From Rubrivivax sp. (GTDB lineage: Bacteria > Pseudomonadota > Gammaproteobacteria > Burkholderiales > Burkholderiaceae_C): a DNA stretch of 64,000 bases. The first letter of the stretch is position 1, and each line of letters opens with the position of its first letter. The DNA is taken from positions 62,001 through 126,000 of the forward strand of contig JALHMT010000002.1 of NCBI GenBank assembly GCA_022843905.1. The letters are read 5' to 3'. Positions 1 through 9,426 of this stretch are shown one piece after another. A program made the translations under genes and the position numbers. A model generated the notes under the pieces. The model did not search any database. It worked only from the letters and a program-made list of their open reading frames with translations, and had not been told where the DNA came from.

Positions 1-365
1 TCGACGTCGTCGGTGTACTTCATCAGCCGCGTGGTGAACTGGGCGTAGAGGTAGTCGGCGCGGCTTTCGACCACCACCGCGCCGGGCATGGCCTCGACGA
101 GGGTCTTCAGGCGCGCGATGGTTGCCGGCCCGTCGCCGCGCAGCGCCAGCGGCGCGATGCGGGCGGCGTCGCGCCGGGGGTGGTCGGGCCAGAGGTCGGC
201 CTGGCTGCTGACGCTGTTGGGCGTCAGCGAAGGCCGCTTGAGCTTGCCGTCGCGCACACCCAGGTCGCCGGGCTGCGCGCCGCGCAGCAGGCCGAGCTGG
301 CCGGCCATCACGGCCAGCAGGATCAGCGCCAGCACCGCGATCAACAACCACTTGAAGATGTTCAT
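1..365 (-). CDS. DUF1499 family protein (3' end beyond window)
   Basis: The gene runs off the left edge, so only the first 121 codons are visible. It starts MNIFKWLLIAVLALILLAVMA, a single N-terminal membrane or signal segment. A Pro-Asn-Ser-Val-Ser-Ser stretch follows near residue 50, which resembles the P-N-C/S-V-S-S signature at the start of DUF1499 domains. The rest (VVESRADYLYAQFTTRLMKYTDDV) also fits the family. DUF1499 proteins are exported or membrane-anchored and have no known biochemical role. It is read away from the HerA-like gene's end, with a hairpin repeat between them. Confidence 0.7.
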   Translation of the reverse strand, partial: MNIFKWLLIAVLALILLAVMAGQLGLLRGAQPGDLGVRDGKLKRPSLTPNSVSSQADLWPDHPRRDAARIAPLALRGDGPATIARLKTLVEAMPGAVVVESRADYLYAQFTTRLMKYTDDV

Positions 366-424
366 GTCGGCACTGTCGTCACCCACGCAGCCCATGGCTC
401 GAGACCGCGATCAAGCTTCCCGCC

Positions 425-500
425 ACGGAACCGGCTCCGCCGGGCCGTAGGCGGACGGCCCCCTTGGGGGGTTAGCGAGCGAGTGCGAGCTTGGGGGCTC
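425..500. repeat. GC-rich hairpin repeat (C5-TT-G6 type), copy A
   Basis: This lies just after the stop codon of the minus-strand HerA-like gene. It contains a 7-bp perfect stem GGGCCGT/ACGGCCC at 442-448 and 455-461, then CCCCCTTGGGGGG at 459-471, then a G/A-rich tail. Two related elements, at 55048-55158 and 56803-56851, also sit directly after minus-strand stop codons. It could act as a transcription terminator or be a REP-like dispersed repeat. No T-run follows the stem. Confidence 0.55.
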
Positions 501-504
501 CATT

Positions 505-2073
505 TCATCGACGGCGCGTGCCGCCCAGCAGCGAGCCCAGCACGCCGCGGATGATCTCGCGCCCGACGGCCGAGCCGATGCTGCGCACCGCCGACGAGGC
601 GGCCTTCTCGGCCAGACCCGGATGGCGGCCGCCGCGCGGGCCGGTCGAGCCGAAGAGGGCGTCCTTCAGGCCGTCCATCAGGCCGCCGCCTTCGGCAGCG
701 GCCGGCGCATTGCCCGGTGCACTGCCGGGCAGGCGCGGCTTGATCGGCTCCCCCTTGCCTGCGGGCGCTGCCTCGGCCGCTTCGGCTGCGCCGGTGGCGG
801 CGCGGCCCCGGATGATCTCGTAGGCCGACTCGCGGTCCACCGTCTTTTCATAAGCCCCGGCCACCAGCGATCCGGCGATCAGCGCCTTTCGCTGCTCCGG
901 CGTGATCGGCCCGATCTGGCTGCCCGGTGGCAGCACGTAGACACGCTCGGTCACGCTGGGCCGGCCCTTGGCGTCGAGGAAGCTGACCAGCGCCTCGCCC
1001 ACCGCGAGTTCGGTGATGGCGGTGGCCATGTCGCCGATCTTCGGGTTGGCGCGCATGGTGTCGGCGGCCGCCTTCACGGCCTTCTGGTCACGCGGCGTGA
1101 AGGCGCGCAGCGCGTGCTGCACGCGGTTGCCCAGCTGGGCCAGCACGGTGTCGGGCACGTCCAGCGGGTTCTGCGTCACGAAGTACACGCCCACGCCCTT
1201 GCTGCGCACCAGGCGCACGACGAGCTCGATGCGCTCGACCAGCACGGCCGGCGCGTCCTTGAACAGCAGGTGGGCCTCGTCGAAGAAGAACACCAGCTTG
1301 GGCTTTTCCAGGTCACCCACCTCGGGCAGCATCTCGAACAGCTCGCTCAGCATCCACAGCAGGAAGGTGGCGTACAGGCGCGGCGCGTTCATCAGCTTGT
1401 CGGCCGTGAGGATGTTGATCACCCCCTTGCCGTCCACCGTCTGCATGAAATCGCCCAGGTCCAGCATGGGCTCGCCGAAGAAGCGGTCGCCGCCCTGTTC
1501 CTCGATCTGCAGCAGGCCGCGCTGGATGGCGCCCACGCTGGCCGCGCTGATGTTGCCGTACTCGGTGGTGAACTGGCTGGAGTTCTCGCCCACGTACTGC
1601 AGCATCGCGCGCAGGTCCTTCATGTCCAGCAGCAGCAGGCCGTTGTCGTCGGCGATCTTGAACACCAGGTTCAGCACGCCGGCCTGGGTTTCGTTCAGTG
1701 CCAGCATGCGCGCCAGCAGCAGCGGGCCCATGTCCGAGGCCGTGGCGCGCACCGGGTGGCCCGATTCGCCGAAGACGTCCCACAGCGTGGCCGGGCAGGT
1801 CACGCTCTCGGGCGTGGGCAGGCCGCGCTCCTTCAGCACCGTGGCGAGCTTGGGGCTGATGCTGCCGGGCTGGGTCACGCCGGTCAGGTCGCCCTTCACG
1901 TCGGCCATGAACACCGGTACCCCGAGCTTGCTGAAGCTCTCGGCCAGCGTCTGCAGGCTGATGGTCTTGCCGGTGCCGGTGGCCCCGGTGATCAGTCCGT
2001 GGCGGTTGGCCAGGGCCGGCAGCAGGTGGCATTCGATGTCACCGTGCTGGGCGACGAGGATCGGGTCGGGCAT
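505..2073 (-). CDS. HerA-like ATPase (DUF853 / YjgR family)
   Basis: This is a 522-residue P-loop ATPase of the FtsK/HerA superfamily. Walker A is GATGTGKT at residues 30-37, and Walker B is in [11 protein letters not shown]. The N-terminus ([19 protein letters not shown]) and the Gly/Ala/Pro-rich linker before the C-terminal [15 protein letters not shown] segment are typical of the DUF853 family. The open frame extends further upstream, but family similarity begins at this ATG. Members are predicted DNA- or protein-translocating motors of uncertain role. No NurA-like nuclease is adjacent, so archaeal-style end resection is not supported. It is divergent from yebC. Confidence 0.85.
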   Translation of the reverse strand: MPDPILVAQHGDIECHLLPALANRHGLITGATGTGKTISLQTLAESFSKLGVPVFMADVKGDLTGVTQPGSISPKLATVLKERGLPTPESVTCPATLWDVFGESGHPVRATASDMGPLLLARMLALNETQAGVLNLVFKIADDNGLLLLDMKDLRAMLQYVGENSSQFTTEYGNISAASVGAIQRGLLQIEEQGGDRFFGEPMLDLGDFMQTVDGKGVINILTADKLMNAPRLYATFLLWMLSELFEMLPEVGDLEKPKLVFFFDEAHLLFKDAPAVLVERIELVVRLVRSKGVGVYFVTQNPLDVPDTVLAQLGNRVQHALRAFTPRDQKAVKAAADTMRANPKIGDMATAITELAVGEALVSFLDAKGRPSVTERVYVLPPGSQIGPITPEQRKALIAGSLVAGAYEKTVDRESAYEIIRGRAATGAAEAAEAAPAGKGEPIKPRLPGSAPGNAPAAAEGGGLMDGLKDALFGSTGPRGGRHPGLAEKAASSAVRSIGSAVGREIIRGVLGSLLGGTRRR

Positions 2074-2214
2074 GGTGCGCAGCTCCGCGTCATTTCGAAT
2101 GGCGCGAAGTCTACCGGGGAGGGCGGCGACGGCGCATCCCGCACGCAGGGCGGGGCCGTGGACCGGTGGCCGCCCGGCCGCGGGCCATGCCAGCGCTGAG
2201 CAAGCCCCCCTCGG

Positions 2215-2220
2215 TAGAAT
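2215..2220 (+). promoter_or_regulatory. Possible -10 element for the yebC-purD run
   Basis: TAGAAT matches the sigma-70 -10 consensus at 4 of 6 positions and lies 62 bases before the yebC start, in the space after the divergent HerA-like gene. I see no good -35 box at the proper spacing, so the call is weak. Confidence 0.25.
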
Positions 2221-2282
2221 GCGCCTCCCCGAACAAGACAAGTGCGCGCCCGAGACGGGCCGACGCCAGGAGATCGCCGACG

Positions 2283-3008
2283 ATGGCCGGACATTCCAAA
2301 TGGGCCAACATCCAGCACCGCAAGGGCCGCCAGGACGAAAAGCGCGGCAAGGCCTGGACGCGCGTGATCCGCGAGATCATGGTCGCCGCGCGCCTGGGCG
2401 GCGGTGACGCCAGCGCCAACCCGCGCCTGCGCCTGGCCATCGAGAAGGCCAAGGCGGTGAACCTGCCGGTCGACACCGTCAAGCGCAACATCGACAAGGC
2501 CACCGGCAATCTCGAGGGCGTGAGCTACGAGGAGATCCGCTACGAGGGCTACGGCATCGGTGGCGCGGCCGTCATCGTCGACTGCATGACCGACAACCGC
2601 GTGCGCACCGTGGCCGAGGTGCGCCACGCCTTCAGCAAGTACGGCGGCAACATGGGCACCGAAGGCAGCGTGGCCTTCCAGTTCAAGCACTGCGGCCAGT
2701 TCGTGTTCGCCCCCGGCACCAGCGAAGACAAGGTCATGGAAGTGGCCCTGGAAGCCGGCGCCGACGACGTCATCACCGGCGACGACGGCTCCATCGAGGT
2801 GCTGTGCCCGCCGGCCGACTTCGAGGCCGTGGGCAAGGCCCTGGAAGGCGCCGGCCTGAAGGCCGAGATCGCCGAGGTGACCTGGCGCGCCGAAAACCCC
2901 ATCGAGGTGACCGGCGACGACGCTGCGCGCATGCAGAAGCTGCTGGACGTCATCGAGGACCTCGACGACGTTCAAGATGTGTACCACAACGCATTGATCT
3001 CCGAATGA
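2283..3008 (+). CDS. yebC: YebC/PmpR family protein
   Basis: This 241-residue protein matches the YebC/PmpR/TACO1 family over its full length. It starts [21 protein letters not shown], the family's hallmark N-terminus, so the longer upstream frame was discarded. The acidic middle and C-terminal domains ([50 protein letters not shown]) are intact. Members are described as DNA-binding regulators and, more recently, as factors that help ribosomes through difficult sequences such as polyproline. purD follows 7 bases downstream, which suggests co-transcription. Confidence 0.95.
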   Translation: MAGHSKWANIQHRKGRQDEKRGKAWTRVIREIMVAARLGGGDASANPRLRLAIEKAKAVNLPVDTVKRNIDKATGNLEGVSYEEIRYEGYGIGGAAVIVDCMTDNRVRTVAEVRHAFSKYGGNMGTEGSVAFQFKHCGQFVFAPGTSEDKVMEVALEAGADDVITGDDGSIEVLCPPADFEAVGKALEGAGLKAEIAEVTWRAENPIEVTGDDAARMQKLLDVIEDLDDVQDVYHNALISE

Positions 3009-3015
3009 GCTGCGC

Positions 3016-4296
3016 ATGAAGGTGCTGGTGATCGGCAGCGGCGGGCGCGAGCACGCGCTGGCCTGGAAGCTGGCGCGGGCCGAGCGGGTGCAGGCGGTGT
3101 ACGTGGCGCCGGGCAACGGCGGCACGGCGGCCGACCCCACGCTGCGCAACGTGCCGCTGACCGACCCGCAGGCGCTGGCCGAGTTCGCGCGCACCGAGAA
3201 GATCGCACTCACGGTGGTCGGCCCCGAGGCGCCGCTGGCCGCGGGCGTGGTCGACACCTTCCGCGCGATGGGCCTGCGCATCTTCGGCCCCACGCGCGCC
3301 GCGGCGCAGCTGGAAAGCTCCAAGGCCTTCGCCAAGGCCTTCATGCAGCGGCACCGCATCCCCACCGCGGCCTGGGCGGAGTTCACCGACGTGGCCGCTG
3401 CGCACGCCTACGTCGACGCGCAGGGCGCCCCCATCGTCATCAAGGCCGACGGCCTGGCCGCCGGCAAGGGCGTGGTGGTGGCCATGACGCTGGCCGAAGC
3501 GCACGCCGCCATCGATCACATGCTGGCCGACAACCACCTGGGCGTGGTGCACGCCGACGGCGTGGCCCGTGTGGTCATCGAAGAGTTCATGGCCGGCGAG
3601 GAAGCCAGCTTCATCGTGCTGAGCGACGGCGTGCACGTGCAGGCGCTGGCCACGAGCCAGGACCACAAGCGCATCTTCGACGGCGACACCGGCCCCAACA
3701 CCGGCGGCATGGGCGCGTACTCACCGGCCCCTGTGGTCACGCCCAACGTGCATGCGCGCGTGATGCAGGACATCATCCAGCCCACGCTGCAGGGCATGGC
3801 GCGCGAAGGCATGCCTTTCACCGGCTTCCTGTACGCCGGCCTGATGATCGACGCGCAAGGCCAGCCGCGCACGGTGGAGTTCAACGCGCGCCTGGGCGAC
3901 CCCGAGGCCGAGGTCATCCTGATGCGCCTGAAGAGCGATCTCTTCGAGGTGCTGATGCACGCCACCGACGCCACGCTCGACAAGGTCGAGCTGCAATGGG
4001 ACCGCCGCGTGGCGCTGGGCGTGGTGATGGCCGCGCACGGCTACCCCGCCACGCCGCGCAAGGGCGACGTCATCAGCGGCCTGCCTGCCGCCACCGACGC
4101 CCTGCGCGTTTTCCATGCCGGCACGGTGGCCGACGGCGAGCGCACCCTCACCAGCGGCGGCCGCGTGCTGTGCGTCACCGCGCTGGGCGAATCGGTGCGG
4201 CTGGCGCAGCAGCGCGCGCTCGACGGCGTGCGGCAGATCCACTTCGACGGCGCCCAATGGCGCAGTGATATAGGCCACAAGGCCATCAAGCACTGA
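3016..4296 (+). CDS. purD: Phosphoribosylamine-glycine ligase
   Basis: PurD joins glycine to 5-phosphoribosylamine using ATP, the second step of de novo purine synthesis in the cytosol. The 426-residue length is normal. The N-terminal [19 protein letters not shown], the ATP-grasp segment [14 protein letters not shown], the [14 protein letters not shown] signature and [12 protein letters not shown] are all present. It follows yebC closely, and hemF starts 37 bases after its stop. Confidence 0.97.
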   Translation: MKVLVIGSGGREHALAWKLARAERVQAVYVAPGNGGTAADPTLRNVPLTDPQALAEFARTEKIALTVVGPEAPLAAGVVDTFRAMGLRIFGPTRAAAQLESSKAFAKAFMQRHRIPTAAWAEFTDVAAAHAYVDAQGAPIVIKADGLAAGKGVVVAMTLAEAHAAIDHMLADNHLGVVHADGVARVVIEEFMAGEEASFIVLSDGVHVQALATSQDHKRIFDGDTGPNTGGMGAYSPAPVVTPNVHARVMQDIIQPTLQGMAREGMPFTGFLYAGLMIDAQGQPRTVEFNARLGDPEAEVILMRLKSDLFEVLMHATDATLDKVELQWDRRVALGVVMAAHGYPATPRKGDVISGLPAATDALRVFHAGTVADGERTLTSGGRVLCVTALGESVRLAQQRALDGVRQIHFDGAQWRSDIGHKAIKH

Positions 4297-4306
4297 CCAC
4301 TTGCCT

Positions 4307-4321
4307 GCCGCTTTAAGCGGC
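4307..4321. other. Short palindrome between purD and hemF
   Basis: GCCGCTTTAAGCGGC is a perfect 7-bp inverted repeat around a single T, in the 37-base purD-hemF spacer. As RNA it could fold only with some end opening, and no U-run follows. It may attenuate or stabilise the transcript, or may be fortuitous. Confidence 0.3.
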
Positions 4322-4333
4322 GGCCACCACACC

Positions 4334-5266
4334 ATGATCGACACCCTCCAAGTCCGCGAATACCTGCTGGGCCTGCAACAGCGCATCGTCGCCGGGCTGC
4401 AGGCCGAGGACGGCAAGACCTTCCTGACCGATGCCTGGACGCGCGAGCCCGGTGGCCGGCTGCAGGGCGACGGCCGCTCGCAGCTGGTCGAGGAAGGCAA
4501 CCTCTTCGAACGCGGCGGCTGCAACTTCAGCCATGTGAAGGGCACCACGCTGCCGCCTTCGGCCACGCAGCACCGGCCCGAGCTGGCCGGCGCGCCCTTC
4601 GAGGCCATGGGCGTGTCGCTGGTCATCCACCCGCGCAACCCCTACGTGCCCACGGTGCACATGAACGTGCGCATGTTCGCCGCGCTGCCGGCAGGGCAGG
4701 AGCCCGTGGTGTGGTTCGGCGGCGGCATGGACCTCACGCCCTACTACGGGTTCGAGGCCGACGCCGTGCACTTCCACCAGACCTGCCGCGACGCGCTGGC
4801 GCCCTTCGGCGCCGACAAGCACCCGCGCTTCAAGACCTGGTGCGACGAGTACTTCTTCCTGAAGCACCGCAACGAGCCGCGCGGCGTGGGCGGCGTGTTC
4901 TTCGACGACTTCGCCGAAGGCGGCTTCGACCACAGCTTCGCCATGACACGTGCCGTCGGCGACGCCTTCCTGCACGCCTATCTGCCCATCGTGCAGCGCC
5001 GCCGCGCGCTGCCCTACGGCGAGCGCGAGCGCGACTTTCAGGCCTACCGCCGCGGCCGCTACGTCGAGTTCAATCTCGTGTTCGACCGCGGCACGCTGTT
5101 CGGCCTGCAGTCGGGCGGCCGCACCGAGAGCATCCTGATGTCGATGCCGCCAGTGGTGAAATGGCGCTATGCCTGGGAGCCCGAGGCCGGCACGCCCGAA
5201 GCCAGGCTCTACAGCGACTTCCTGCGCCCGCGCGACTGGGCCGCCCACGTGCCTGGGGACGAATGA
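4334..5266 (+). CDS. hemF: Oxygen-dependent coproporphyrinogen III oxidase
   Basis: HemF uses O2 to decarboxylate two propionate side chains of coproporphyrinogen III, giving protoporphyrinogen IX in heme synthesis. The 310-residue product carries the family signatures [13 protein letters not shown] and [22 protein letters not shown], and the C-terminal [16 protein letters not shown]. The ATG at MIDTLQ was preferred over an in-frame ATG 11 codons upstream because family similarity starts there. Its stop overlaps the nadD start (ATGA), suggesting translational coupling. It also shows the organism can live with oxygen. Confidence 0.97.
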   Translation: MIDTLQVREYLLGLQQRIVAGLQAEDGKTFLTDAWTREPGGRLQGDGRSQLVEEGNLFERGGCNFSHVKGTTLPPSATQHRPELAGAPFEAMGVSLVIHPRNPYVPTVHMNVRMFAALPAGQEPVVWFGGGMDLTPYYGFEADAVHFHQTCRDALAPFGADKHPRFKTWCDEYFFLKHRNEPRGVGGVFFDDFAEGGFDHSFAMTRAVGDAFLHAYLPIVQRRRALPYGERERDFQAYRRGRYVEFNLVFDRGTLFGLQSGGRTESILMSMPPVVKWRYAWEPEAGTPEARLYSDFLRPRDWAAHVPGDE

Positions 5267-5856
5267 CGCTCGCGGTGCCACGCCGCATCGGGATCTTCGG
5301 CGGCACTTTCGACCCCGTGCACAACGCCCACGTGGCGCTGGCACGCACCGCGCTGCAGTCGTTGCAGCTGGATCAGCTGCGCTGGGTGCCCACCGGCCAG
5401 CCCTGGCAGAAGTCGCGCCAGATCACGCCTGCCGAGCACCGCGTGGCCATGGTCGAACGGGCCATGGCCGGCGAGCCGCGCTACTTTCTGGAGCGCTGCG
5501 AACTTCTGCGGCAAGGCCCCAGCTACATGATCGACACGGTCGACAACTTGCAGGCAGCCACTCCCGGCGCCAAGTGGTTCCTGGTCATCGGCCAGGACCA
5601 GCATGCCGGCCTGCACACCTGGCACCGCTGGCGCGAACTGCTCGAAAAGGTGACACTCGCGGTCGCCGCCCGTCCGGGCGACAATGCGCCTCTGCACCCC
5701 GACGTGGCGGCGCTGTCGCACAGCGCGGTGCCACTGCCGATGATGGACATCTCGTCCACCGACATCCGCCAGCGCGTGGCCGCCGGCCTGCCGATTGCCC
5801 ATCTGGTGCCTGTCACGGTGGCAGGCTATATTGACCAACAGGCGCTTTATCGCTGA
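5263..5856 (+). CDS. nadD: Nicotinate-nucleotide adenylyltransferase
   Basis: NadD adenylates nicotinate mononucleotide to deamido-NAD in NAD synthesis. The nucleotidyltransferase motif [14 protein letters not shown] lies at residues 9-22 and the ISSTDIR motif near residue 165, both intact. The 197-residue length is normal. The ATG overlaps the hemF stop by 4 bases. rsfS follows 36 bases later, the usual nadD-rsfS-rlmH order. Confidence 0.96.
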   Translation: MTLAVPRRIGIFGGTFDPVHNAHVALARTALQSLQLDQLRWVPTGQPWQKSRQITPAEHRVAMVERAMAGEPRYFLERCELLRQGPSYMIDTVDNLQAATPGAKWFLVIGQDQHAGLHTWHRWRELLEKVTLAVAARPGDNAPLHPDVAALSHSAVPLPMMDISSTDIRQRVAAGLPIAHLVPVTVAGYIDQQALYR

Positions 5857-5892
5857 ACCGCGTGGCCCCCGGCCACGCCCCCCAGGAGTTGA

Positions 5893-6567
5893 ATGGACAT
5901 TCGCAAGCTGCAGAGAGCCATCGTCGATGGCCTCGAAGACGTCAAGGCACAGAACGTCGTCGTGTTCAACACCGAGCACCTCTCGGCCATGTTCGAGCGC
6001 GTGATCATCGCGTCGGGCACCAGCAACCGCCAGACCAAGGCGCTGGCCGCCAGCGTGCGCGACGCCGTGCGCAAGCGCGGCATGCAGGTGCTGCGCACCG
6101 AGGGCGAGGACAACGGCGAGTGGATCATCGTCGACTGCGGTGCCGCCGTGGCGCACATCATGCAGCCGGCCATCCGCGACTACTACCACCTGGAAGAGAT
6201 CTGGGGCGGCAAGTCGGTGCGCATCAAGGTCGCGGCGGCCGACGGGCGCCTGGTGAAGGCCTCGGAGCCCGACGAAGCAGCCGCCCCGGCCAAGGCGCCC
6301 CGGCGCGGCGGCGCGCGTGGCGCAGCGCGTGTCACCGAAGACACGGCACCGGCGCGCAAGCGAGCCGGCGCGGCCTCGCCTGCGGCCAAGAAGGCGCCAG
6401 CGCGCAAGAGCGCAGGGCGTTCGGCGCCTGCGAAGGCCTCCGCCCGTTCGAGTGCAGCGAAGGCACCGGCCAAGGCCCCAGCCAAGGCGCCTGCCAAGGT
6501 CGGGGTCAAGGTCGCGCCCAAGGCGCCGGCCCGCCGCGCCCCGGTCAAGGCCACCCGCAAGGCCTGA
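5893..6567 (+). CDS. rsfS: Ribosome silencing factor with a long basic tail
   Basis: Residues 1-110 are a complete RsfS (Iojap) domain, which binds ribosomal protein L14 and blocks subunit joining in starved cells (VVFNTEHLSAMFERVIIASGTSNRQ, GEWIIVDCG, HLEEIWGG). RsfS is normally about 105-130 residues. Here about 114 extra residues follow, almost entirely Ala, Lys, Pro and Arg, with AKAPAKAPAK repeats like histone H1 or PhaF tails. The tail stays in frame to a normal stop, so it is probably translated. Its role is unknown; it could bind RNA. An AGGAG ribosome binding site lies at 5884-5888. Confidence 0.93.
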   Translation: MDIRKLQRAIVDGLEDVKAQNVVVFNTEHLSAMFERVIIASGTSNRQTKALAASVRDAVRKRGMQVLRTEGEDNGEWIIVDCGAAVAHIMQPAIRDYYHLEEIWGGKSVRIKVAAADGRLVKASEPDEAAAPAKAPRRGGARGAARVTEDTAPARKRAGAASPAAKKAPARKSAGRSAPAKASARSSAAKAPAKAPAKAPAKVGVKVAPKAPARRAPVKATRKA

Positions 6568-6578
6568 GGGCCTGAACG

Positions 6579-7046
6579 ATGAAGCTGCTGGTGGTGGCCA
6601 TCGGCCAACGCCAGCCGGCCTGGGCCGACACGGCCTGGGCCGACTTCGCCAAGCGCTTTCCGCCCGAGATGCGGCTCGAACTGCGCGCCCTGAAAGCCGA
6701 GCCGCGCAGCGGCAAGAGCGCCGCGCAGTGCATGGCCGCCGAGGCCTCGCGCATCGAGGCCGCGCTGGGCCAGGGCGTGCGCCGCGTGGTGCTGGACGAA
6801 CGCGGCACGCGACTGACCACCGCACAGCTGTCCGAACGCCTGGCCTTCTGGCGCGGTGACGGCCGCGACGTGGCCTTCGTCATCGGCGGCCCCGACGGCC
6901 TGGACGCGCCGCTGAAGGCCAGCGCCGACGAGACCCTGCGCCTGTCCGACCTCACGCTGCCCCACGCCTTCGTTCGCGTGATGCTGGCCGAGGCGCTGTA
7001 CCGCGCCTGGTCGCTGTTCGAAGGCCACCCTTACCACCGCGAATGA
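6579..7046 (+). CDS. rlmH: 23S rRNA (pseudouridine-1915-N3)-methyltransferase
   Basis: RlmH is a SPOUT methyltransferase that methylates pseudouridine 1915 of 23S rRNA on the 70S ribosome. The 155-residue length is canonical. The LDERG segment, the VIGGPDGL motif and the C-terminal [20 protein letters not shown] with final HPYHRE are intact. It lies 11 bases after rsfS and overlaps maf by 4 bases. Confidence 0.96.
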   Translation: MKLLVVAIGQRQPAWADTAWADFAKRFPPEMRLELRALKAEPRSGKSAAQCMAAEASRIEAALGQGVRRVVLDERGTRLTTAQLSERLAFWRGDGRDVAFVIGGPDGLDAPLKASADETLRLSDLTLPHAFVRVMLAEALYRAWSLFEGHPYHRE

Positions 7047-7675
7047 ACATGCCGGCAGCGCCGCACGACTTCGTCTACCTCGCTTCGCAAAGCCCGCGCC
7101 GGCTGCAGCTGCTGGGCCAGCTGGGCGTGCGCTGCGAGCCGCTGCTGCCCGCTGACGACGAAGACGCCGAGGCGCTCGAAGCGCTGCGCCCGGGCGAACT
7201 GCCGGCGCACTACGTGCAGCGCGTCACTGCCGCCAAGCTGGGTGCGGCCCGTCAGCGCCTGGCGCGGCGCGGCCTGCCGGTGGCGCCCATCCTGTGCGCC
7301 GACACCACGGTGGCGCTGGGCCGCCGCATCCTGGGCAAGCCGGCCGATGCGGCAGAAGCCGCGCGGATGCTGTCGTCGCTGTCGGGCCGCACGCACCGCG
7401 TGCTGACCGCGGTGGCGGTGTGGAGCGGCACGCGGCGCCTGGCCGGCATGAGTGTCTCGCACGTGCGCATGGCGGTGCTGCCGCCTGCGCTGGTAGAGCG
7501 CTACATCGCCAGCGGCGAGCCCTTCGGCAAGGCCGGCGCCTACGCCATCCAGGGCGCTCTGGCCGGCTGGATCAGCCACATCGACGGCAGCCACAGCGGC
7601 ATCATGGGCCTGCCGCTGCACGAGACGGCCATGCTGCTGCAGCGTGCCGGGGTCTCGCTTTCCCTGCAGCCCTGA
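7043..7675 (+). CDS. maf: Maf family nucleotide pyrophosphatase
   Basis: Maf proteins hydrolyse nucleoside triphosphates such as dTTP, UTP or modified nucleotides to monophosphates. The family motifs are present: [11 protein letters not shown] near the N-terminus, CADTTVALG, and [22 protein letters not shown]. The last resembles the YhdE (dTTP/UTP) subgroup. The 210 residues are near normal. Two start ATGs (codons 1 and 3) are possible; the first overlaps the rlmH stop. rng follows after 33 bases. Confidence 0.93.
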   Translation: MNMPAAPHDFVYLASQSPRRLQLLGQLGVRCEPLLPADDEDAEALEALRPGELPAHYVQRVTAAKLGAARQRLARRGLPVAPILCADTTVALGRRILGKPADAAEAARMLSSLSGRTHRVLTAVAVWSGTRRLAGMSVSHVRMAVLPPALVERYIASGEPFGKAGAYAIQGALAGWISHIDGSHSGIMGLPLHETAMLLQRAGVSLSLQP

Positions 7676-7708
7676 GGCGAGGGCGGCACTGCATCTAGAC
7701 TCCGAGGC

Positions 7709-9172
7709 ATGGCCAACCAGGACATCCTCATCAACTGGGCCCCGCAGGAAACGCGCGTGGCCGTCGTCGAGAACGGCGCCGTGCAGGAACTGCACGTCGA
7801 ACGCACGCTCGAACGGGGCCTGGTGGGCAACGTCTACCTGGGCAAGGTGGTGCGCGTGCTGCCCGGCATGCAGAGCGCCTTCATCGACATCGGCATGGAA
7901 CGCGCCGCGTTCCTGCACGTGGCCGACCTGCACGGCTGGAACACCAACGGCCGCAGCGACGCTCCGCTGCCGCCCATCGAGCGCCAGGTCTTCGAAGGGC
8001 AGACGCTGACGGTGCAGGTCATCAAGGACGCCATCGGCACCAAGGGCGCGCGGCTGTCCACGCAGGTCTCCATTGCCGGGCGCATGCTGGTCTTCCTGCC
8101 GCACGACAACCACATCGGCATCAGCCAGAAGATCGGTTCGCACGAATTGCGCGAACAGTTGCGCGCACGCATGCAGGCGCTGGTGGGCGCGGAGGGCGGC
8201 GGATTCATCCTGCGCACCAACGCCGAGGAGGCCAGCGACACCGAACTGGCCGACGACATCGCCTACCTGCGCAAGGCCTGGTCGCTGATCCGCGAACGAT
8301 CGCAGACCAAGGGCCCCGGCACGCTGCTGCACCAGGACCTGAGCCTGGCCGAACGCGTGCTGCGCGACCTGACCACCGAGGCCACGCAGACCATACGCAT
8401 CGATTCGAAGATGCAGTTCGACCTGCTGCACCAGTTCGGCGACACCTACATGCCCGGCGCCGTGGCCAAGCTCGACCTGTACCGCGGCGAGCGGCCCATC
8501 TTCGACCTCTTCGGCATCGAGGAAGAGATCGCCCGTGCACTGGCGCGGCGCGTGGACCTGAAGAGCGGCGGCTACCTCATCATCGACCAGACCGAAGCGC
8601 TGACCACGGTGGACGTCAACACCGGCGGCTTCGTGGGCGCGCGCAACTTCGAAGACACCATCTTCAAGACCAACCTCGAAGCGGCCGGCGCCATCGCCCG
8701 CCAGCTGCGCCTGCGCAACCTGGGCGGCATCATCATCGCCGACTTCATCGACATGACGCGCGAGGAACACCAGCAGGCCGTACTGGCCGAGTTCCGCAAG
8801 CAGCTGGCGCGCGACCGCACGCGCACCACGGTCAGCGGCTTCACGCAGCTGGGCCTGGTGGAGATGACGCGCAAGCGCACGCGCGAGAGCCTGGCCCACA
8901 TGCTGTGCGAACCCTGTCCCACCTGCCAGGGCCGCGGCCAGGTGAAGACCGCCAGAAGCGTGTGCTACGACATCCTGCGCGAGATCCTGCGCGAGGCGCG
9001 CCAGTTCAACCCCAAGGAATTCCGCGTCGTGGCCAGCGCCAGCGTGGTGGAGATGCTGCTCGACGAAGAGAGCGTGCACCTGGCGGGGCTGAGCGAGTTC
9101 ATCGGCAAGCCGATCTCCTTGTCGGCGGAGCCGACGATGAATCCGGAGCAGTACGACATCGTGTTGATGTAA
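7709..9172 (+). CDS. rng: Ribonuclease G
   Basis: RNase G is an endoribonuclease that matures the 16S rRNA 5' end and cleaves some mRNAs. The 487-residue protein has an N-terminal S1 domain (GNVYLGKVVRVLPGMQSAFIDIG) and the catalytic Asp segments VDVNTGGF and IIIADFIDM. It also has the zinc-link CEPCPTCQGRG. It lacks the long C-terminal scaffold of RNase E, supporting RNase G. It ends the conserved housekeeping run. The next 254 bases hold no recognisable gene. Confidence 0.95.
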   Translation: MANQDILINWAPQETRVAVVENGAVQELHVERTLERGLVGNVYLGKVVRVLPGMQSAFIDIGMERAAFLHVADLHGWNTNGRSDAPLPPIERQVFEGQTLTVQVIKDAIGTKGARLSTQVSIAGRMLVFLPHDNHIGISQKIGSHELREQLRARMQALVGAEGGGFILRTNAEEASDTELADDIAYLRKAWSLIRERSQTKGPGTLLHQDLSLAERVLRDLTTEATQTIRIDSKMQFDLLHQFGDTYMPGAVAKLDLYRGERPIFDLFGIEEEIARALARRVDLKSGGYLIIDQTEALTTVDVNTGGFVGARNFEDTIFKTNLEAAGAIARQLRLRNLGGIIIADFIDMTREEHQQAVLAEFRKQLARDRTRTTVSGFTQLGLVEMTRKRTRESLAHMLCEPCPTCQGRGQVKTARSVCYDILREILREARQFNPKEFRVVASASVVEMLLDEESVHLAGLSEFIGKPISLSAEPTMNPEQYDIVLM

Positions 9173-9426
9173 GGGGCTGGGGCTGTCGGCTCCAGCAGAC
9201 TGCACGGCAATGGTCATGCTTGTTCGCTGACTGGCTGATTGACTACCTGATCGACGGCGAAGACCGTGACCGGTCTCTGGGGTCACCGCTGATCGGATGA
9301 CCGAGGCGCGGTCTGGACCTTCGCTCTCGTCGCTGCCATGCGCTCCTCGCTGCGCTTCATCCTGCGCACAGCCCGCCAGTTCGCGCCTTGGAGCCCTGCG
9401 GAAGAACGGGCATCATCTGCGCCACC

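Noticed and set aside
6317..6859. Arg/Pro-rich frame overlapping the rsfS tail and rlmH
   Set aside because: It is a frame shift shadow of the repetitive GC-rich tail; rsfS and rlmH frames have family matches.
7031..9286. A 751-codon minus-strand frame opposite maf and rng
   Set aside because: It is an antisense shadow of two well-conserved genes and lacks any family signature.
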